Of a stretch of 64,000 nt of DNA, positions 54,509 to 63,226 are shown in pieces. The notes below the pieces were generated by a model, which saw only the letters and a list, made by a program, of their open reading frames with translations, did no database searches and was not told where the DNA came from. Where the stretch lies: positions 124,001 through 188,000 of the forward strand of contig NC_010505.1 of NCBI RefSeq assembly GCF_000019725.1, given 5' to 3'. The position numbers and the translations under genes are program-made. This DNA is from Methylobacterium radiotolerans JCM 2831 (GTDB taxonomy: Bacteria > Pseudomonadota > Alphaproteobacteria > Rhizobiales > Beijerinckiaceae). Position 1 is the stretch's first letter, and every line of letters starts with the position of its first letter.

Positions 54509-55735
54509 TCAGGCCCGGCCGGCGACCTGGAGGATGATGTCGGTGAGATCGCGCTGCATGCGGTCCGCGCCGTAACGGGACAGCGCCCGCTCGCGCGCGA
54601 GCGCCGTGCGCGCCCTGAAGGCGTCGGGAGCGGCGAACAGCGCCGACAGGGCCGCCGCGAGGCGGTCCGGCCGCCGCGGCGGCACCAGGGTTCCGGCCGC
54701 GCCGCCGTCGAGGATCTCGGCGGACGCGCCGGCGTCGGTGGCGATCACCGGCACGCCGACCAGCATGGCCTCGACGAGGGTACGGCCGAACGGTTCGGGA
54801 TCGACCGAGGAGTGCACGACCGCGTCGACCGCCTGCATCAGCCTGGGGACATCGTCGCGCTGGCCGAGGAACAGGACCCGGTCCGACAGGCCGCGCCGCG
54901 CCGCGAGGTCGCGCAGATGCGCCGCGTAGGCATCCTCGCCGAAAAGGGGCGCCCCCACCACGACGCAGCGCAGGCCGGGCAGGGTCGCCAGCGCGTCGAT
55001 CAGGACGTCCTGCCCCTTCCACGGCGCGAGGCGGCTGAAGACGCCGACGAGGGGACCGTCCGGCAGGCCGAGCTCCGCGCGCAGGGCGGCGGCACCGCAG
55101 GGCACCGGGTCGACGTCGAGGCCGTTCGGCACGACGCGGATCAGGGACCGGCGCCCGCCGGCCTCGACGAAGGCCCGCGCGGCGGCCTCGGAGGGCACGA
55201 TCACCCGGGCGGCGCAGAGATTGGCGAGCCGGACCTGCAGGACGCGCTGCGCCCGGCCGAAATGCGCGCTGTCGAGGATGTCGTGCAGGTGCCAGATCAG
55301 GGGACGCCCGGCGGCGCGGGCCGCCGGGGCGGAGAGCAGGAAGGCCTTCTGCGAGTTGGCGTAGACCACGTCGCAAACACGGGCCGCCCGGGCGATCTCG
55401 AGAGCCAGGGCGCCGAGCTGGCCCAGGACCGGCAGCGCGCTCAGGGGGGAGACATCGCGCCGGAGGCCCGCCAGGGCGGACCGTCGGCGCGCGAGGCGGA
55501 TCTCCAGGCCCTGATCGCGCAGGGCCTCGGTGAGGGCGCCGTCCTCGAACAGGAACGCGGTCGAGCCCGGCCACGGCCGGACGGCGTCGCGGAGCACCAG
55601 CTCGGCTCCCGACATGGTGCCGGTGTGACTCACGAACAGGACGCGCGGCCGAGCGGCGACGTCGGAGCGGGTGGCCCGCACCCGGTCAAGGAGGCCGCGC
55701 TCGGCGAGCGCTTCGGCGGGAAGCACGTCGTTCAT
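54509..55735 (-). CDS. Glycosyltransferase, GT4 family
   Basis: A 408-aa GT-B enzyme. N-domain RVLFVSHTGTMSGAELVLRD, acceptor half VVYANSQKAFLL, nucleotide half VGVFSRLAPWKGQDVLIDAL and E-x7-E in EPFGRTLVEAMLVGVPVIA. The start at ATG 55735 overlaps the ExoP-like kinase gene stop by ATGA. The frame continues upstream only into the kinase gene. Confidence 0.9.
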   Translation of the reverse strand: MNDVLPAEALAERGLLDRVRATRSDVAARPRVLFVSHTGTMSGAELVLRDAVRPWPGSTAFLFEDGALTEALRDQGLEIRLARRRSALAGLRRDVSPLSALPVLGQLGALALEIARAARVCDVVYANSQKAFLLSAPAARAAGRPLIWHLHDILDSAHFGRAQRVLQVRLANLCAARVIVPSEAAARAFVEAGGRRSLIRVVPNGLDVDPVPCGAAALRAELGLPDGPLVGVFSRLAPWKGQDVLIDALATLPGLRCVVVGAPLFGEDAYAAHLRDLAARRGLSDRVLFLGQRDDVPRLMQAVDAVVHSSVDPEPFGRTLVEAMLVGVPVIATDAGASAEILDGGAAGTLVPPRRPDRLAAALSALFAAPDAFRARTALARERALSRYGADRMQRDLTDIILQVAGRA

Positions 55736-57927
55736 CGCGCGCTCGCGGCCGCCCGGGGATCGGGAAGCGGCATCACGTCGTAGGTCGACTGGATACCCGG
55801 GCGGACCATGGTCATGGCGATCCCGAGGACGTGTCCGCCGGCGCGGCGCAGGTTCGCCACGGTCTCGACGGTGTCGGAGAGCTGCGAGCGGCCGTAGCGG
55901 GCGCAGCAGAGCACGCCGTCGACCTGGCGGGCGAGCATCGGCGCGTCCATCAGGAGACTCGTGGGCGGCGTGTCGAGGAGGACGAGGTCGTAGCGGCGGC
56001 TCCACTTGAGGAAGTCCGCCATCCGGTCGCCCATCAGGAGCTCGGTCGAGTCGGCCGTCGGCGTTCCCGCGGGGATGACGTCGAAGCGTCCGGCCCGGAC
56101 AACGGCCTCGGCCGGGTCGATCTCGCCGCGGAGCACGCCGCCGAGGCCCGCGCCGCGGCCGAGCCCGAGGGAGGCCTCGAAGTTCGGGCGCCGCAGGTCG
56201 CACTCGACCACGAGCACCCGTCGGCCGCTTGCGGCGCCGATCCCGGCGAGCGCGAAGGCCGTGAAGGATTTGCCCTCCCGCGGCTTCGCCGAGGTGACCA
56301 GGATGACGCGGGACTTGCCGGCGCCGGCCAGCACGAGATGGGCGTGCAGGTTGCGCAGGACGTTCTGCATCACCGGATAAACCCGCGCCCGCGCCAGGGC
56401 CTCCGCGAGGTCGAGCTCGCGCTGGCGCTCGGAGAAGCGGCCGACGAGGCCGGCGGTCTCCAGGCTCGGCAATTGCGCGAAGACCGGTGCGCCGGTGCCC
56501 GCCATCAGCTGCGCCGAGGTGCGCACGCGCCGGTCGGTGTAGTCGCGCAGCAGCGCGGCGGCGGCGGCGAGCACGCCGGCGAGCACGAGGCCGCCCGCCA
56601 GGAACGGCACGGCCTTGGGCGAGAACGGCTCCTGCGGCAACTCGGCGAGGCTGACCAGCCGCGTGCTGCCGGTCAGGATCCGCCGCTCGGTCTCGAGCTC
56701 GCCCGCGCGCTTCACCAGATCGGCGTAGCGGGTGCGCTTGATCTCGGCGTTGCGCACCATGCCCTCGATCGAGGCCTCGTCGTCCATGGCGGCGGCGGCG
56801 TCCGTCTTCGCGGTCTCGAGTTGGGCGCGCAGCGACTTGGCGAGGGTGCTCGAGGCCTCGTAGGACTTGCGCAGGCCCCGCGCGACGTTCCCGATCTCCT
56901 GCTCGATCCGCGCGCGCAGGCTCGCCTGCTCGGTCTCGAGCGCCCGGATGACCGGATGGTTCGCGCCCAGCAGGGTGCTCTGGTTGGCGAGCTGCGCGCT
57001 GACACCGCTGAGCTGCTGCTTCAGCGAGACGATGGTCGGGCTCGCCAGGACGGCCGGGGCGCTGTCGGCGCCGCGGGTGCCCCTGGCCTCGATCTCGCTC
57101 AGCCGCGCGGCGGCGTCCGCTTTGGCGGTCTCGGCCGCGGCGAGCTGCTGGCTGATGCTGGTGAGCCGCTCGGCGCTGATCGGGGCCAGCGAGCCCTTCA
57201 GCAGGCCCTTGCGGCGCCGGAACGTTTGGATGCGGGTCTCGTCGGCCCGGATCGACGCGTCCAGCTGGCTAATCTCGGTGTGCAGCCAGTCGGCCGCCGC
57301 CTTGCGGCTCGAGGCCTGCGCCTCGCGCTGGTCTTCCAGGAAGGCGTTGATCAGGCCGTTGGCCATGGTCTGCGCCGTCTCGGGCAGCGGCGACTTGTAG
57401 CCGATGGTGATGATGCGCGAGCGGCCGGAGCTCAGGACCGTGTAGCGCCTCTGCAGATACTCGACGAGCGCGTTGCGGTCGGTCGTGAGCTTCGTGCAGG
57501 CGGCGTCCTTCTTGTCGCTGATCCGGTCGGGATGACCGCCGGTCGCCGCGTAGCGGCACTCGGCGAGGACCGCGGCGACGAGGTTGTCGTCGATGGCGAG
57601 GCGCAGGAGCCGTGGCGAGCGGATCACCAGGATCTGGCTCTCGATGTCCGCCGGGTCGCCGATCTTCTGGATCCAGGCCATCGAGGCGTTGTTGGCGCCC
57701 GGCTCGGCCTCGGCGACGATCACCGAGCCGCTCGCCACGTATTGCGGCTGGATCATCAGCAGCGCGGTGACGGCGAGGCCGAGGACCGCGGCGAACACCG
57801 CCAGGAACAGGGTCCGGCGATGCCAGATCCGCGCGAGGGCGGCGGCCAGCGGACCGCCGCGCGCCGGCTCCTGGGGGAGGGCCCGGACCGGCGCCCGGTC
57901 GGCCAGATCGACAGTCAGGAAGGACAT
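55732..57927 (-). CDS. Chain-length determinant / BY-kinase-like protein (Wzc/ExoP)
   Basis: A 731-aa inner-membrane co-polymerase controlling polysaccharide length and export. Residues about 37-60 (LFLAVFAAVLGLAVTALLM) and about 440-460 are transmembrane; a long coiled periplasmic region lies between, and the cytoplasmic C-terminal domain has Walker A (TSAKPREGKSF, Lys553), Walker A' VLVVECDLRRPN and Walker B YDLVLLDTPP. The usual C-terminal tyrosine cluster is absent; only Tyr716 remains near the end, so it may act without autophosphorylation of a tail. Confidence 0.9.
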   Translation of the reverse strand: MSFLTVDLADRAPVRALPQEPARGGPLAAALARIWHRRTLFLAVFAAVLGLAVTALLMIQPQYVASGSVIVAEAEPGANNASMAWIQKIGDPADIESQILVIRSPRLLRLAIDDNLVAAVLAECRYAATGGHPDRISDKKDAACTKLTTDRNALVEYLQRRYTVLSSGRSRIITIGYKSPLPETAQTMANGLINAFLEDQREAQASSRKAAADWLHTEISQLDASIRADETRIQTFRRRKGLLKGSLAPISAERLTSISQQLAAAETAKADAAARLSEIEARGTRGADSAPAVLASPTIVSLKQQLSGVSAQLANQSTLLGANHPVIRALETEQASLRARIEQEIGNVARGLRKSYEASSTLAKSLRAQLETAKTDAAAAMDDEASIEGMVRNAEIKRTRYADLVKRAGELETERRILTGSTRLVSLAELPQEPFSPKAVPFLAGGLVLAGVLAAAAALLRDYTDRRVRTSAQLMAGTGAPVFAQLPSLETAGLVGRFSERQRELDLAEALARARVYPVMQNVLRNLHAHLVLAGAGKSRVILVTSAKPREGKSFTAFALAGIGAASGRRVLVVECDLRRPNFEASLGLGRGAGLGGVLRGEIDPAEAVVRAGRFDVIPAGTPTADSTELLMGDRMADFLKWSRRYDLVLLDTPPTSLLMDAPMLARQVDGVLCCARYGRSQLSDTVETVANLRRAGGHVLGIAMTMVRPGIQSTYDVMPLPDPRAAASAR

Positions 57928-57938
57928 GCGATCTGCCC

Positions 57939-59108
57939 TCAGCCGACGGCTTCGAGGCGCGGCACGATCCGCGGGCGCGTCTCGCAGGCGGCCCGGTGCA
58001 GGGCCATCTGGTCATCGACGAAGTTCGAGAACCGGCTGCGGAACAGCTCGGCCGAGAACGTCTCGGCCTGCGCCCAGCAGGCCTCGCGGGTGAAGTGGCT
58101 CTCCTGCAGCAGGAAGCGCCGGACGCACTCGGCGATCGCCTCGGGCTCGGGCACGTCGAAGAACATCCCGGTGCGCTGCGGGCCGCGGGTCTGGACCGTC
58201 TCGCGGGCACCGCCGCGGCCCAGTGCGAGGACGGGCGTGCCCTCCGACGTGGCCTCGACCACGATGATCCCGAAATCCTCTTCGGCCGCGAAGATGAAGG
58301 CGCGGGCCATGGCCATGAGGTGGCGCAGCTCCGCGTCGGGCACGAAGCCCGAGAATGTCACGTTGGGCCCCGCGATCTCGCGCAGCCGCGCGGCATCCGG
58401 CCCGGAGCCCGCCACCACGAGTTCGAGATCGGGAAGCAGCGCGAAGGCGCGGATCACCGCCTCGACGTTCTTGTAGGGCACGAGGCGGCTGGCCACGAGG
58501 AAGTGGTTCGCGCGCGGGCCGTCGTACCGCAGGGTCGGCAGCGTGATCGGCGGGTGGATGACCTCGGCGGTGCGGCCGTAGACCTTGTGGATGCGGCGGG
58601 CGACGAAGGCCGAGTTGGCCACGATCGCGTTGGGACCGGCCGCCGTGCGGAAATCCCAGACGCGCATCCGGTGCAGGATCAGCCGGGCGAGCAGGCTCTT
58701 CATGCCCGCGTCGCAGCCGCTCTCCCGCAGGTAGGTGTGCTGCATGTCCCAGGCGTAACGCATGGGCGAGTGGATGTAGGAGACGTGGAGCTGGTCGGGC
58801 CCGGTCAGGACGCCCTTCGCCACCGCGTAGCTGCTCGAGATGACCAGATCGTAGGCCGACAGATCGAACTGCTCGATCGCGAGCGGCATCAGCGGCAGGT
58901 AGTTGCGGTGCCGCGTCCGCGCGAAGGGCATGCGCTGGATGAAGCTCGTCCGCGCCTGCGAGTAGCCCAGCCGCGCCCGGTCTGCGTCGGGCAGGAAGTC
59001 GAAGAGGGCGAAGACGTCCGCGTCCGGATAGATCCGCAGCAGCTGCTCGAGGACACGCTCGGCGCCACCGACGATATACAACCAGTCGTGAACAATCGCG
59101 ACGCGCAT
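57939..59108 (-). CDS. Glycosyltransferase, GT4 family
   Basis: A 389-aa GT-B enzyme that starts the reverse-strand polysaccharide cluster. MRVAIVHDWLYIVGGAERVL at the N-terminus, SYIHSPMRYAWDMQHTY, then HFLVASRLVPYKNVEAVIRA and E-x7-E in EDFGIIVVEATSEGTPVLA. ATG 59108 is preferred over upstream starts because it begins the conserved domain. The ExoP-like gene follows 11 nt later. Confidence 0.9.
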   Translation of the reverse strand: MRVAIVHDWLYIVGGAERVLEQLLRIYPDADVFALFDFLPDADRARLGYSQARTSFIQRMPFARTRHRNYLPLMPLAIEQFDLSAYDLVISSSYAVAKGVLTGPDQLHVSYIHSPMRYAWDMQHTYLRESGCDAGMKSLLARLILHRMRVWDFRTAAGPNAIVANSAFVARRIHKVYGRTAEVIHPPITLPTLRYDGPRANHFLVASRLVPYKNVEAVIRAFALLPDLELVVAGSGPDAARLREIAGPNVTFSGFVPDAELRHLMAMARAFIFAAEEDFGIIVVEATSEGTPVLALGRGGARETVQTRGPQRTGMFFDVPEPEAIAECVRRFLLQESHFTREACWAQAETFSAELFRSRFSNFVDDQMALHRAACETRPRIVPRLEAVG

Positions 59109-59375
59109 CACAGCTTCCTCGTCGGTGCGCCGGACGCTGGAAAATGCATTCCGTCCTGCCGGCCCCGCCTCTGACAGCGAGCGTAGGCACACACGTGAGG
59201 GTAATAGAGACGTGATCTCTAATAAAGGGGTCACCGCGCCAGCAACTATCGAAAATAGTGCTGATTCGAGCCTTAAACCTGACGTGTAAACTTAATTTTT
59301 GCGAACGATTAACGTTAAGGTCAGGAGCTCGCCGCGCCGCCGGAATGGGGTTGCCTGCGGACTCGACGCCGCGAT
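59109..59375. promoter_or_regulatory. AT-richer upstream region of the polysaccharide operon
   Basis: About 270 bp of clearly lower GC than the rest (for example ACTTAATTTTTGCG near 59290). Two small dyads occur: AGAGA-CGTGA-TCTCT at 59206-59220 and ACTAT-CGAAA-ATAGT at 59245-59259. The acyltransferase gene (59376-60464) ends here on the same strand, so this region would hold the promoter of the glycosyltransferase operon. Confidence 0.45.
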
Positions 59376-60464
59376 CTACGAGGCGATCGGGGCGGGCAGG
59401 GGGCCCGGCGAGGGGCGCCGGTCGAGCCGGCGCCGCAGGGCCGCGATCACCGGCGCCTCGACATACCGGAACAGCAACTCCCCCGCGGCCACCGCCGCTG
59501 GGAACGCGATCGCGAAGATCAGGACAGCGCGCGCGATGCCGGGCGCGACGACGAGCGCCGCGATCTTGGCGGCGCTGTGCAGCAGCAGATTGTGAACCAG
59601 ATAGAAGGAGTAGCTGGCATTGCCCTGCGAGAGCAGCCAGCGCGACTTCAACACGATGCCGGCCCGCTCCAGCAGCAGCATCGCGCCCACGATCAGGACG
59701 GCCGCGAAACCCCAGACCAGCGGGCGGGCGAACCCCGACAGTTCGGGGCTGGCGCCGAGCGCCTCGGTGACGACCTGGCCGCCGAGGATGAGCAGCACCG
59801 CGGCCGCGACGACCGCGCCGGCGGCGCGGCGGGCGGGGAAGCCTGCGGGCAACACTCCGAGCCTCAGGTAGGCGTAGCCCAGCCCGATGCCGGCAGCGAA
59901 CTCGATCAGGATCGGCTTGGTGTAGTACGCCCAGTAGAGACCCGACGCCGGCAGCAATCCGAGCAGGATCAGCGCGAGGAAGACCGCGGCTGCGCCGAGC
60001 GCCCGGACGGCGGGCTTGGGCACCAGCAGCAATCCCGCGAAAACCACGTAGAAGAACATCTCGTAATTGAGGGTCCAGCCTACGGAGTTCAGCGGCTCGA
60101 TGAAACTACCCCGCGAGAACGGCAGGAACAGCAGGGACTGAACGACGTAATCCGTCCGGATCTCCACGATCCCGATGGGCCTCAGCCCGGTGAGCGCGAT
60201 CAACGCCAGGCCGATCGTCACGATCCAGTAGACCGGGACGACGCGAGAGGCGCGGCGGAGCAGGAACTCCCCCGGGCTCTCGCGGCGCCCGCTCGTGCTC
60301 ACGAACATGATGAACCCGGAGAGCACGAAGAACACGTCGACGCCGCTCGCCCCGAAGGCGAGGAGGTCAGGCCGCGGCAGGACGGGGCCGACATAGAGGC
60401 CGAAATGCGTGAGGAAGACGAGGTACGAGGCGACGGCGCGCAGGATTTGAAGGTTGTAGATCAT
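59376..60464 (-). CDS. Acyltransferase 3 family membrane protein
   Basis: A 362-aa protein with about ten transmembrane helices of the OafA/YrhL type, O-acetylating or otherwise acylating surface polysaccharides. The start NLQILRAVASYLVFLTHFGL carries the family His, and FGASGVDVFFVLSGFIM is the second signature; RRASRVVPVYWIVT and SYSFYLVHNLL complete it. It lies at the edge of the polysaccharide block and most likely decorates its product. Confidence 0.9.
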   Translation of the reverse strand: MIYNLQILRAVASYLVFLTHFGLYVGPVLPRPDLLAFGASGVDVFFVLSGFIMFVSTSGRRESPGEFLLRRASRVVPVYWIVTIGLALIALTGLRPIGIVEIRTDYVVQSLLFLPFSRGSFIEPLNSVGWTLNYEMFFYVVFAGLLLVPKPAVRALGAAAVFLALILLGLLPASGLYWAYYTKPILIEFAAGIGLGYAYLRLGVLPAGFPARRAAGAVVAAAVLLILGGQVVTEALGASPELSGFARPLVWGFAAVLIVGAMLLLERAGIVLKSRWLLSQGNASYSFYLVHNLLLHSAAKIAALVVAPGIARAVLIFAIAFPAAVAAGELLFRYVEAPVIAALRRRLDRRPSPGPLPAPIAS

Positions 60465-60848
60465 CGCGCGCCGGCTGATCGCTGGGCCCGCCCGGGACGG
60501 GCGACATCGCGCCCTTATGGCCGAGATGGCCCCACCGCGTCACGACGAGTCCCGAAACGTCCTAAATGGCTCCGGGTCTCGAATTAAGCTCAGGCGGAGC
60601 GATTACACGCATGAGTTGCTAGATCCGCGAAATCTCTGGACGGAAGATCACGAAATCAAGAGCTGGAAAGTGATCGTAAAGAGGCGGCCGTCAAATGTGG
60701 GACGCCGGCCGCACGGAGCTCCCGGTTGCACAGTGCGCCACCCCGTTCTGCCCAGTGCCAGCCGCTATTTACTATTAATCATTAGATAATTTGACGCCGG
60801 GCCGATCGGTTCAATAGCGTCTCGACAACTGGAATAAGGAGTTCCGCC
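60465..60848. promoter_or_regulatory. Divergent AT-rich region with the carrier-protein promoter
   Basis: No convincing gene in 384 bp; a 90-codon forward frame at 60517-60789 has no recognisable features. An AT-rich stretch with TACTATTAATC and ATTAGATAAT occurs at 60767-60790. Immediately after it TTGACG (60791-60796), a 16-nt spacer and AATAGC (60813-60818) form a possible promoter for the carrier-protein operon. Confidence 0.45.
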
Positions 60849-61103
60849 TTGAACATCGCTCAGGACATCCGTGAGATTCTCGGCTCGAACGAAGCCTTCG
60901 CAGGGAAGGCGGATCACCTCTCCGAGGATGACAGCCTGTTCGATCTCGGCTTGGACTCGTTCGGTTCGGTTCAGCTGATGCTGGGCCTCGAGGAGCGCTT
61001 CGGCATCGAGTTCCCCGACGAGCTCCTGAATCGGAAGTCGTTCTCGTCCATCCGCGCCATCCGCGAGGCCGTCTCCTCCCTGATTCAGCAGGAAGCCGCA
61101 TGA
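60849..61103 (+). CDS. Acyl/aminoacyl carrier protein
   Basis: An 84-aa phosphopantetheinyl carrier protein. The four-helix pattern contains [20 protein letters not shown] with attachment Ser37 in LDSFGS and [21 protein letters not shown] 60849 is fixed by AAGGAG 7 nt upstream. Its stop overlaps the ATG of the dehydrogenase gene. Given the downstream ligase, it most likely receives an amino acid, not a fatty acid. Confidence 0.92.
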   Translation: MNIAQDIREILGSNEAFAGKADHLSEDDSLFDLGLDSFGSVQLMLGLEERFGIEFPDELLNRKSFSSIRAIREAVSSLIQQEAA

Positions 61104-62263
61104 GCACGCTCGCCGCGCGCGCCGAGCGGGCCGCGGCGGTGGCGGCGCGCCACGCCGACGCCGTCGACCGCGAAGGCCGCTTCCCCGTGGAGGCTGTCGC
61201 CGCCATGAAGGCCGAGCGCCTGCTCGGCCTCCAGATCCCGGGTCAGCTCGGCGGCGAGGGGGCCGGGCTGGTGCAGATCGCCGAGCTGTGCAGCACGCTC
61301 GGGCAGGCCTGCAGCGCGGCGGCGATGACCTTCGCGATGCACCACATCAAGGTGTCCAGCCTCGTGACCCACGGCCTGGACAGCCCCTGGCACGGACGCC
61401 TGATGGAGCGGATCGCGCGGGAGCAACTGCTGGTCGCCTCCTCGACCACCGAGGCGGGCATCGGCGGCGACCTCCGGAACAGCCTCTGCGCGGTGGAAAC
61501 CAACGGCGAGGTCTTCGCCCTCGGCAAGGACGCGTCGGTGATCTCCTACGGCGCCCACGCCGACCTGATCCTCGCCACGGCGCGGCGCCATCCGGACGCG
61601 GCGACGTCCGATCAGGTCCTCGTCGCGCTGATGGCCGACCAGGTCTCCCTCGTGCGCACGGGCGACTGGGACACCCTCGGCATGCGCGGGACCTGCAGCG
61701 AGGGCTTCCGCCTGGAGGCCCGGAACGTCCCGGTCGAGCAGATCCTGCCGAAGCCGTTCGCGGAGATCGCCGCCCAGTCGATGCTGGCCTCCTCGCACCT
61801 GCTGTGGAGCAGCGTCTGGTACGGGATCGCGACCTACGCGGTCGATCGCGCCCGCGCCTTCGTGCAGGCCGAGGCGCGGCGCCGGCCCGGGCAGGTGCCG
61901 CCGACGGCGACGCGCCTCGCCGAGGTCTCCAACGCGCACCAGGCCATGCGCGGCACCATCGCGTCGGCCCTACGCCGTTTCGAGGACGCCCACGGGGACG
62001 CCGACACGATCGGCTCCGTCGGCTTCTGCGTGATGCTCAACAATCTGAAGGTCACCGTCTCCGACATGGCGGTCGACATCGTGCGGCGGGCGCTCGCGAT
62101 CGTCGGTCTCGCCGGCTACCGGAACGACACGCCCTTCAGCCTGGGACGGCCGCTGCGCGACGTCCTCTCCGCGCCGCTGATGATCGGCAACGACCGCATC
62201 CTCGCCAACACCGCCAAGCTCCTGCTCGTGCAGAAGGGCAGCGGCCAGCTCATGAGTGCGTGA
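61100..62263 (+). CDS. Acyl-CoA dehydrogenase-like flavoprotein
   Basis: A 387-aa protein of the acyl-CoA dehydrogenase fold. Recognisable parts are [21 protein letters not shown], the FAD-pocket segment [34 protein letters not shown] in the beta domain, and the C-terminal helices with [19 protein letters not shown] and [19 protein letters not shown]. Related enzymes in natural-product pathways oxidise aminoacyl groups held on carrier proteins, e.g. prolyl-S-PCP. It overlaps its carrier-protein gene by 4 nt and the ligase by 1 nt, so the three are one unit. The substrate is inferred. Confidence 0.88.
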   Translation: MSTLAARAERAAAVAARHADAVDREGRFPVEAVAAMKAERLLGLQIPGQLGGEGAGLVQIAELCSTLGQACSAAAMTFAMHHIKVSSLVTHGLDSPWHGRLMERIAREQLLVASSTTEAGIGGDLRNSLCAVETNGEVFALGKDASVISYGAHADLILATARRHPDAATSDQVLVALMADQVSLVRTGDWDTLGMRGTCSEGFRLEARNVPVEQILPKPFAEIAAQSMLASSHLLWSSVWYGIATYAVDRARAFVQAEARRRPGQVPPTATRLAEVSNAHQAMRGTIASALRRFEDAHGDADTIGSVGFCVMLNNLKVTVSDMAVDIVRRALAIVGLAGYRNDTPFSLGRPLRDVLSAPLMIGNDRILANTAKLLLVQKGSGQLMSA

Positions 62264-63222
62264 TGGAATCGATCTCCTCTCCCGCCGGCGACGTCGTCCT
62301 GCTCGAGGACGAGCCGGCCGGCGGCCCGACCTTCCTCGACCGCCTGTTCGACCGCGGCCTGCTCGTCCGGACCGGCGTCGACGGCCTCTACGGCCGCAGC
62401 GGCGGCTTCGAGAGCGTCGTCGACGCCCTCGACCGGATGATCACGCGCCTCGGGGCCGCCGAGGGGGCCGAGGTGCTGCGGTTCCCGCCGGCCATGAGCC
62501 GCCCGGCCTTCGAGCGCAGCGGCTATCTCAAGGGCTTCCCGAACCTCGCCGGGACCGTGCACAGCTTCTGCGGCGACGCGCGCGGACACGCCGAGATCCT
62601 CGCCTGCCTCGAGGCCGGGACCGACTGGACCGGCCAGCAGGAGGCCACCGACGTCGTGCTGACGCCCGCGGCCTGCTACCCGGTCTATCCGGTCGCCGCC
62701 GCGCGGGGCGCGCTGCCGACCGAGGGCCGCCTGTTCGACCTGCAATCCTACTGCTTCCGGCGCGAGCCGTCGCTGGAGCCGACCCGGATGCAGCTCTTCC
62801 GGATGCGCGAGTACGTGCGCATGGGCAGCCCCGAGCAGGTTCTGGCCTTCCGCGAAACCTGGCTCGAGCGCGGCACGGCCATGATGCGCGCCCTCGGTCT
62901 GCCCCTCGCCATCGACGCGGCCAACGACCCGTTCTTCGGCCGCGCCGGCCGGATGCTCGCCAACAACCAGCGGGCTCAGGGGCTGAAGTTCGAGCTGAAC
63001 GTCCCGGTCAACAGCGTCGACAAGCCGACGGCCTGCCTCAGCTTCAACTATCACCAGGACCATTTCGGCAGCACATGGGAGCTGCGCCAGGCGGACGGCG
63101 CGGTCGCTCACACGGCCTGCGTCGGATTCGGCCTGGAGCGGATCACCCTGGCGCTCCTGCGCCACCACGGGCTCGATCTCGCCGCCTGGCCGGAGGCCGT
63201 GCGCGCCGAGCTGTGGGATTGA
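62263..63222 (+). CDS. Amino acid--[carrier protein] ligase (class II aaRS-like, Bll0957 type)
   Basis: A 319-aa stand-alone catalytic core related to atypical seryl-tRNA synthetase, without a tRNA-binding arm. Family members activate glycine or alanine with ATP and load it on the phosphopantetheine of a carrier protein. Motif 2-like [20 protein letters not shown] and motif 3 [12 protein letters not shown] (Arg293) are present. Cys138, Glu183 and Cys286 stand where the zinc ligands of Bradyrhizobium Bll0957 (131, 176, 279, recalled) would fall with a constant +7 offset. ATG 62263 overlaps the previous stop by one base. Confidence 0.9.
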   Translation: MESISSPAGDVVLLEDEPAGGPTFLDRLFDRGLLVRTGVDGLYGRSGGFESVVDALDRMITRLGAAEGAEVLRFPPAMSRPAFERSGYLKGFPNLAGTVHSFCGDARGHAEILACLEAGTDWTGQQEATDVVLTPAACYPVYPVAAARGALPTEGRLFDLQSYCFRREPSLEPTRMQLFRMREYVRMGSPEQVLAFRETWLERGTAMMRALGLPLAIDAANDPFFGRAGRMLANNQRAQGLKFELNVPVNSVDKPTACLSFNYHQDHFGSTWELRQADGAVAHTACVGFGLERITLALLRHHGLDLAAWPEAVRAELWD

Positions 63223-63226
63223 GGCG

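Noticed and set aside
60517..60789. 90-codon forward frame before the carrier protein
   Set aside because: No Shine-Dalgarno, no recognisable motif, and it runs through the AT-rich promoter-like segment.
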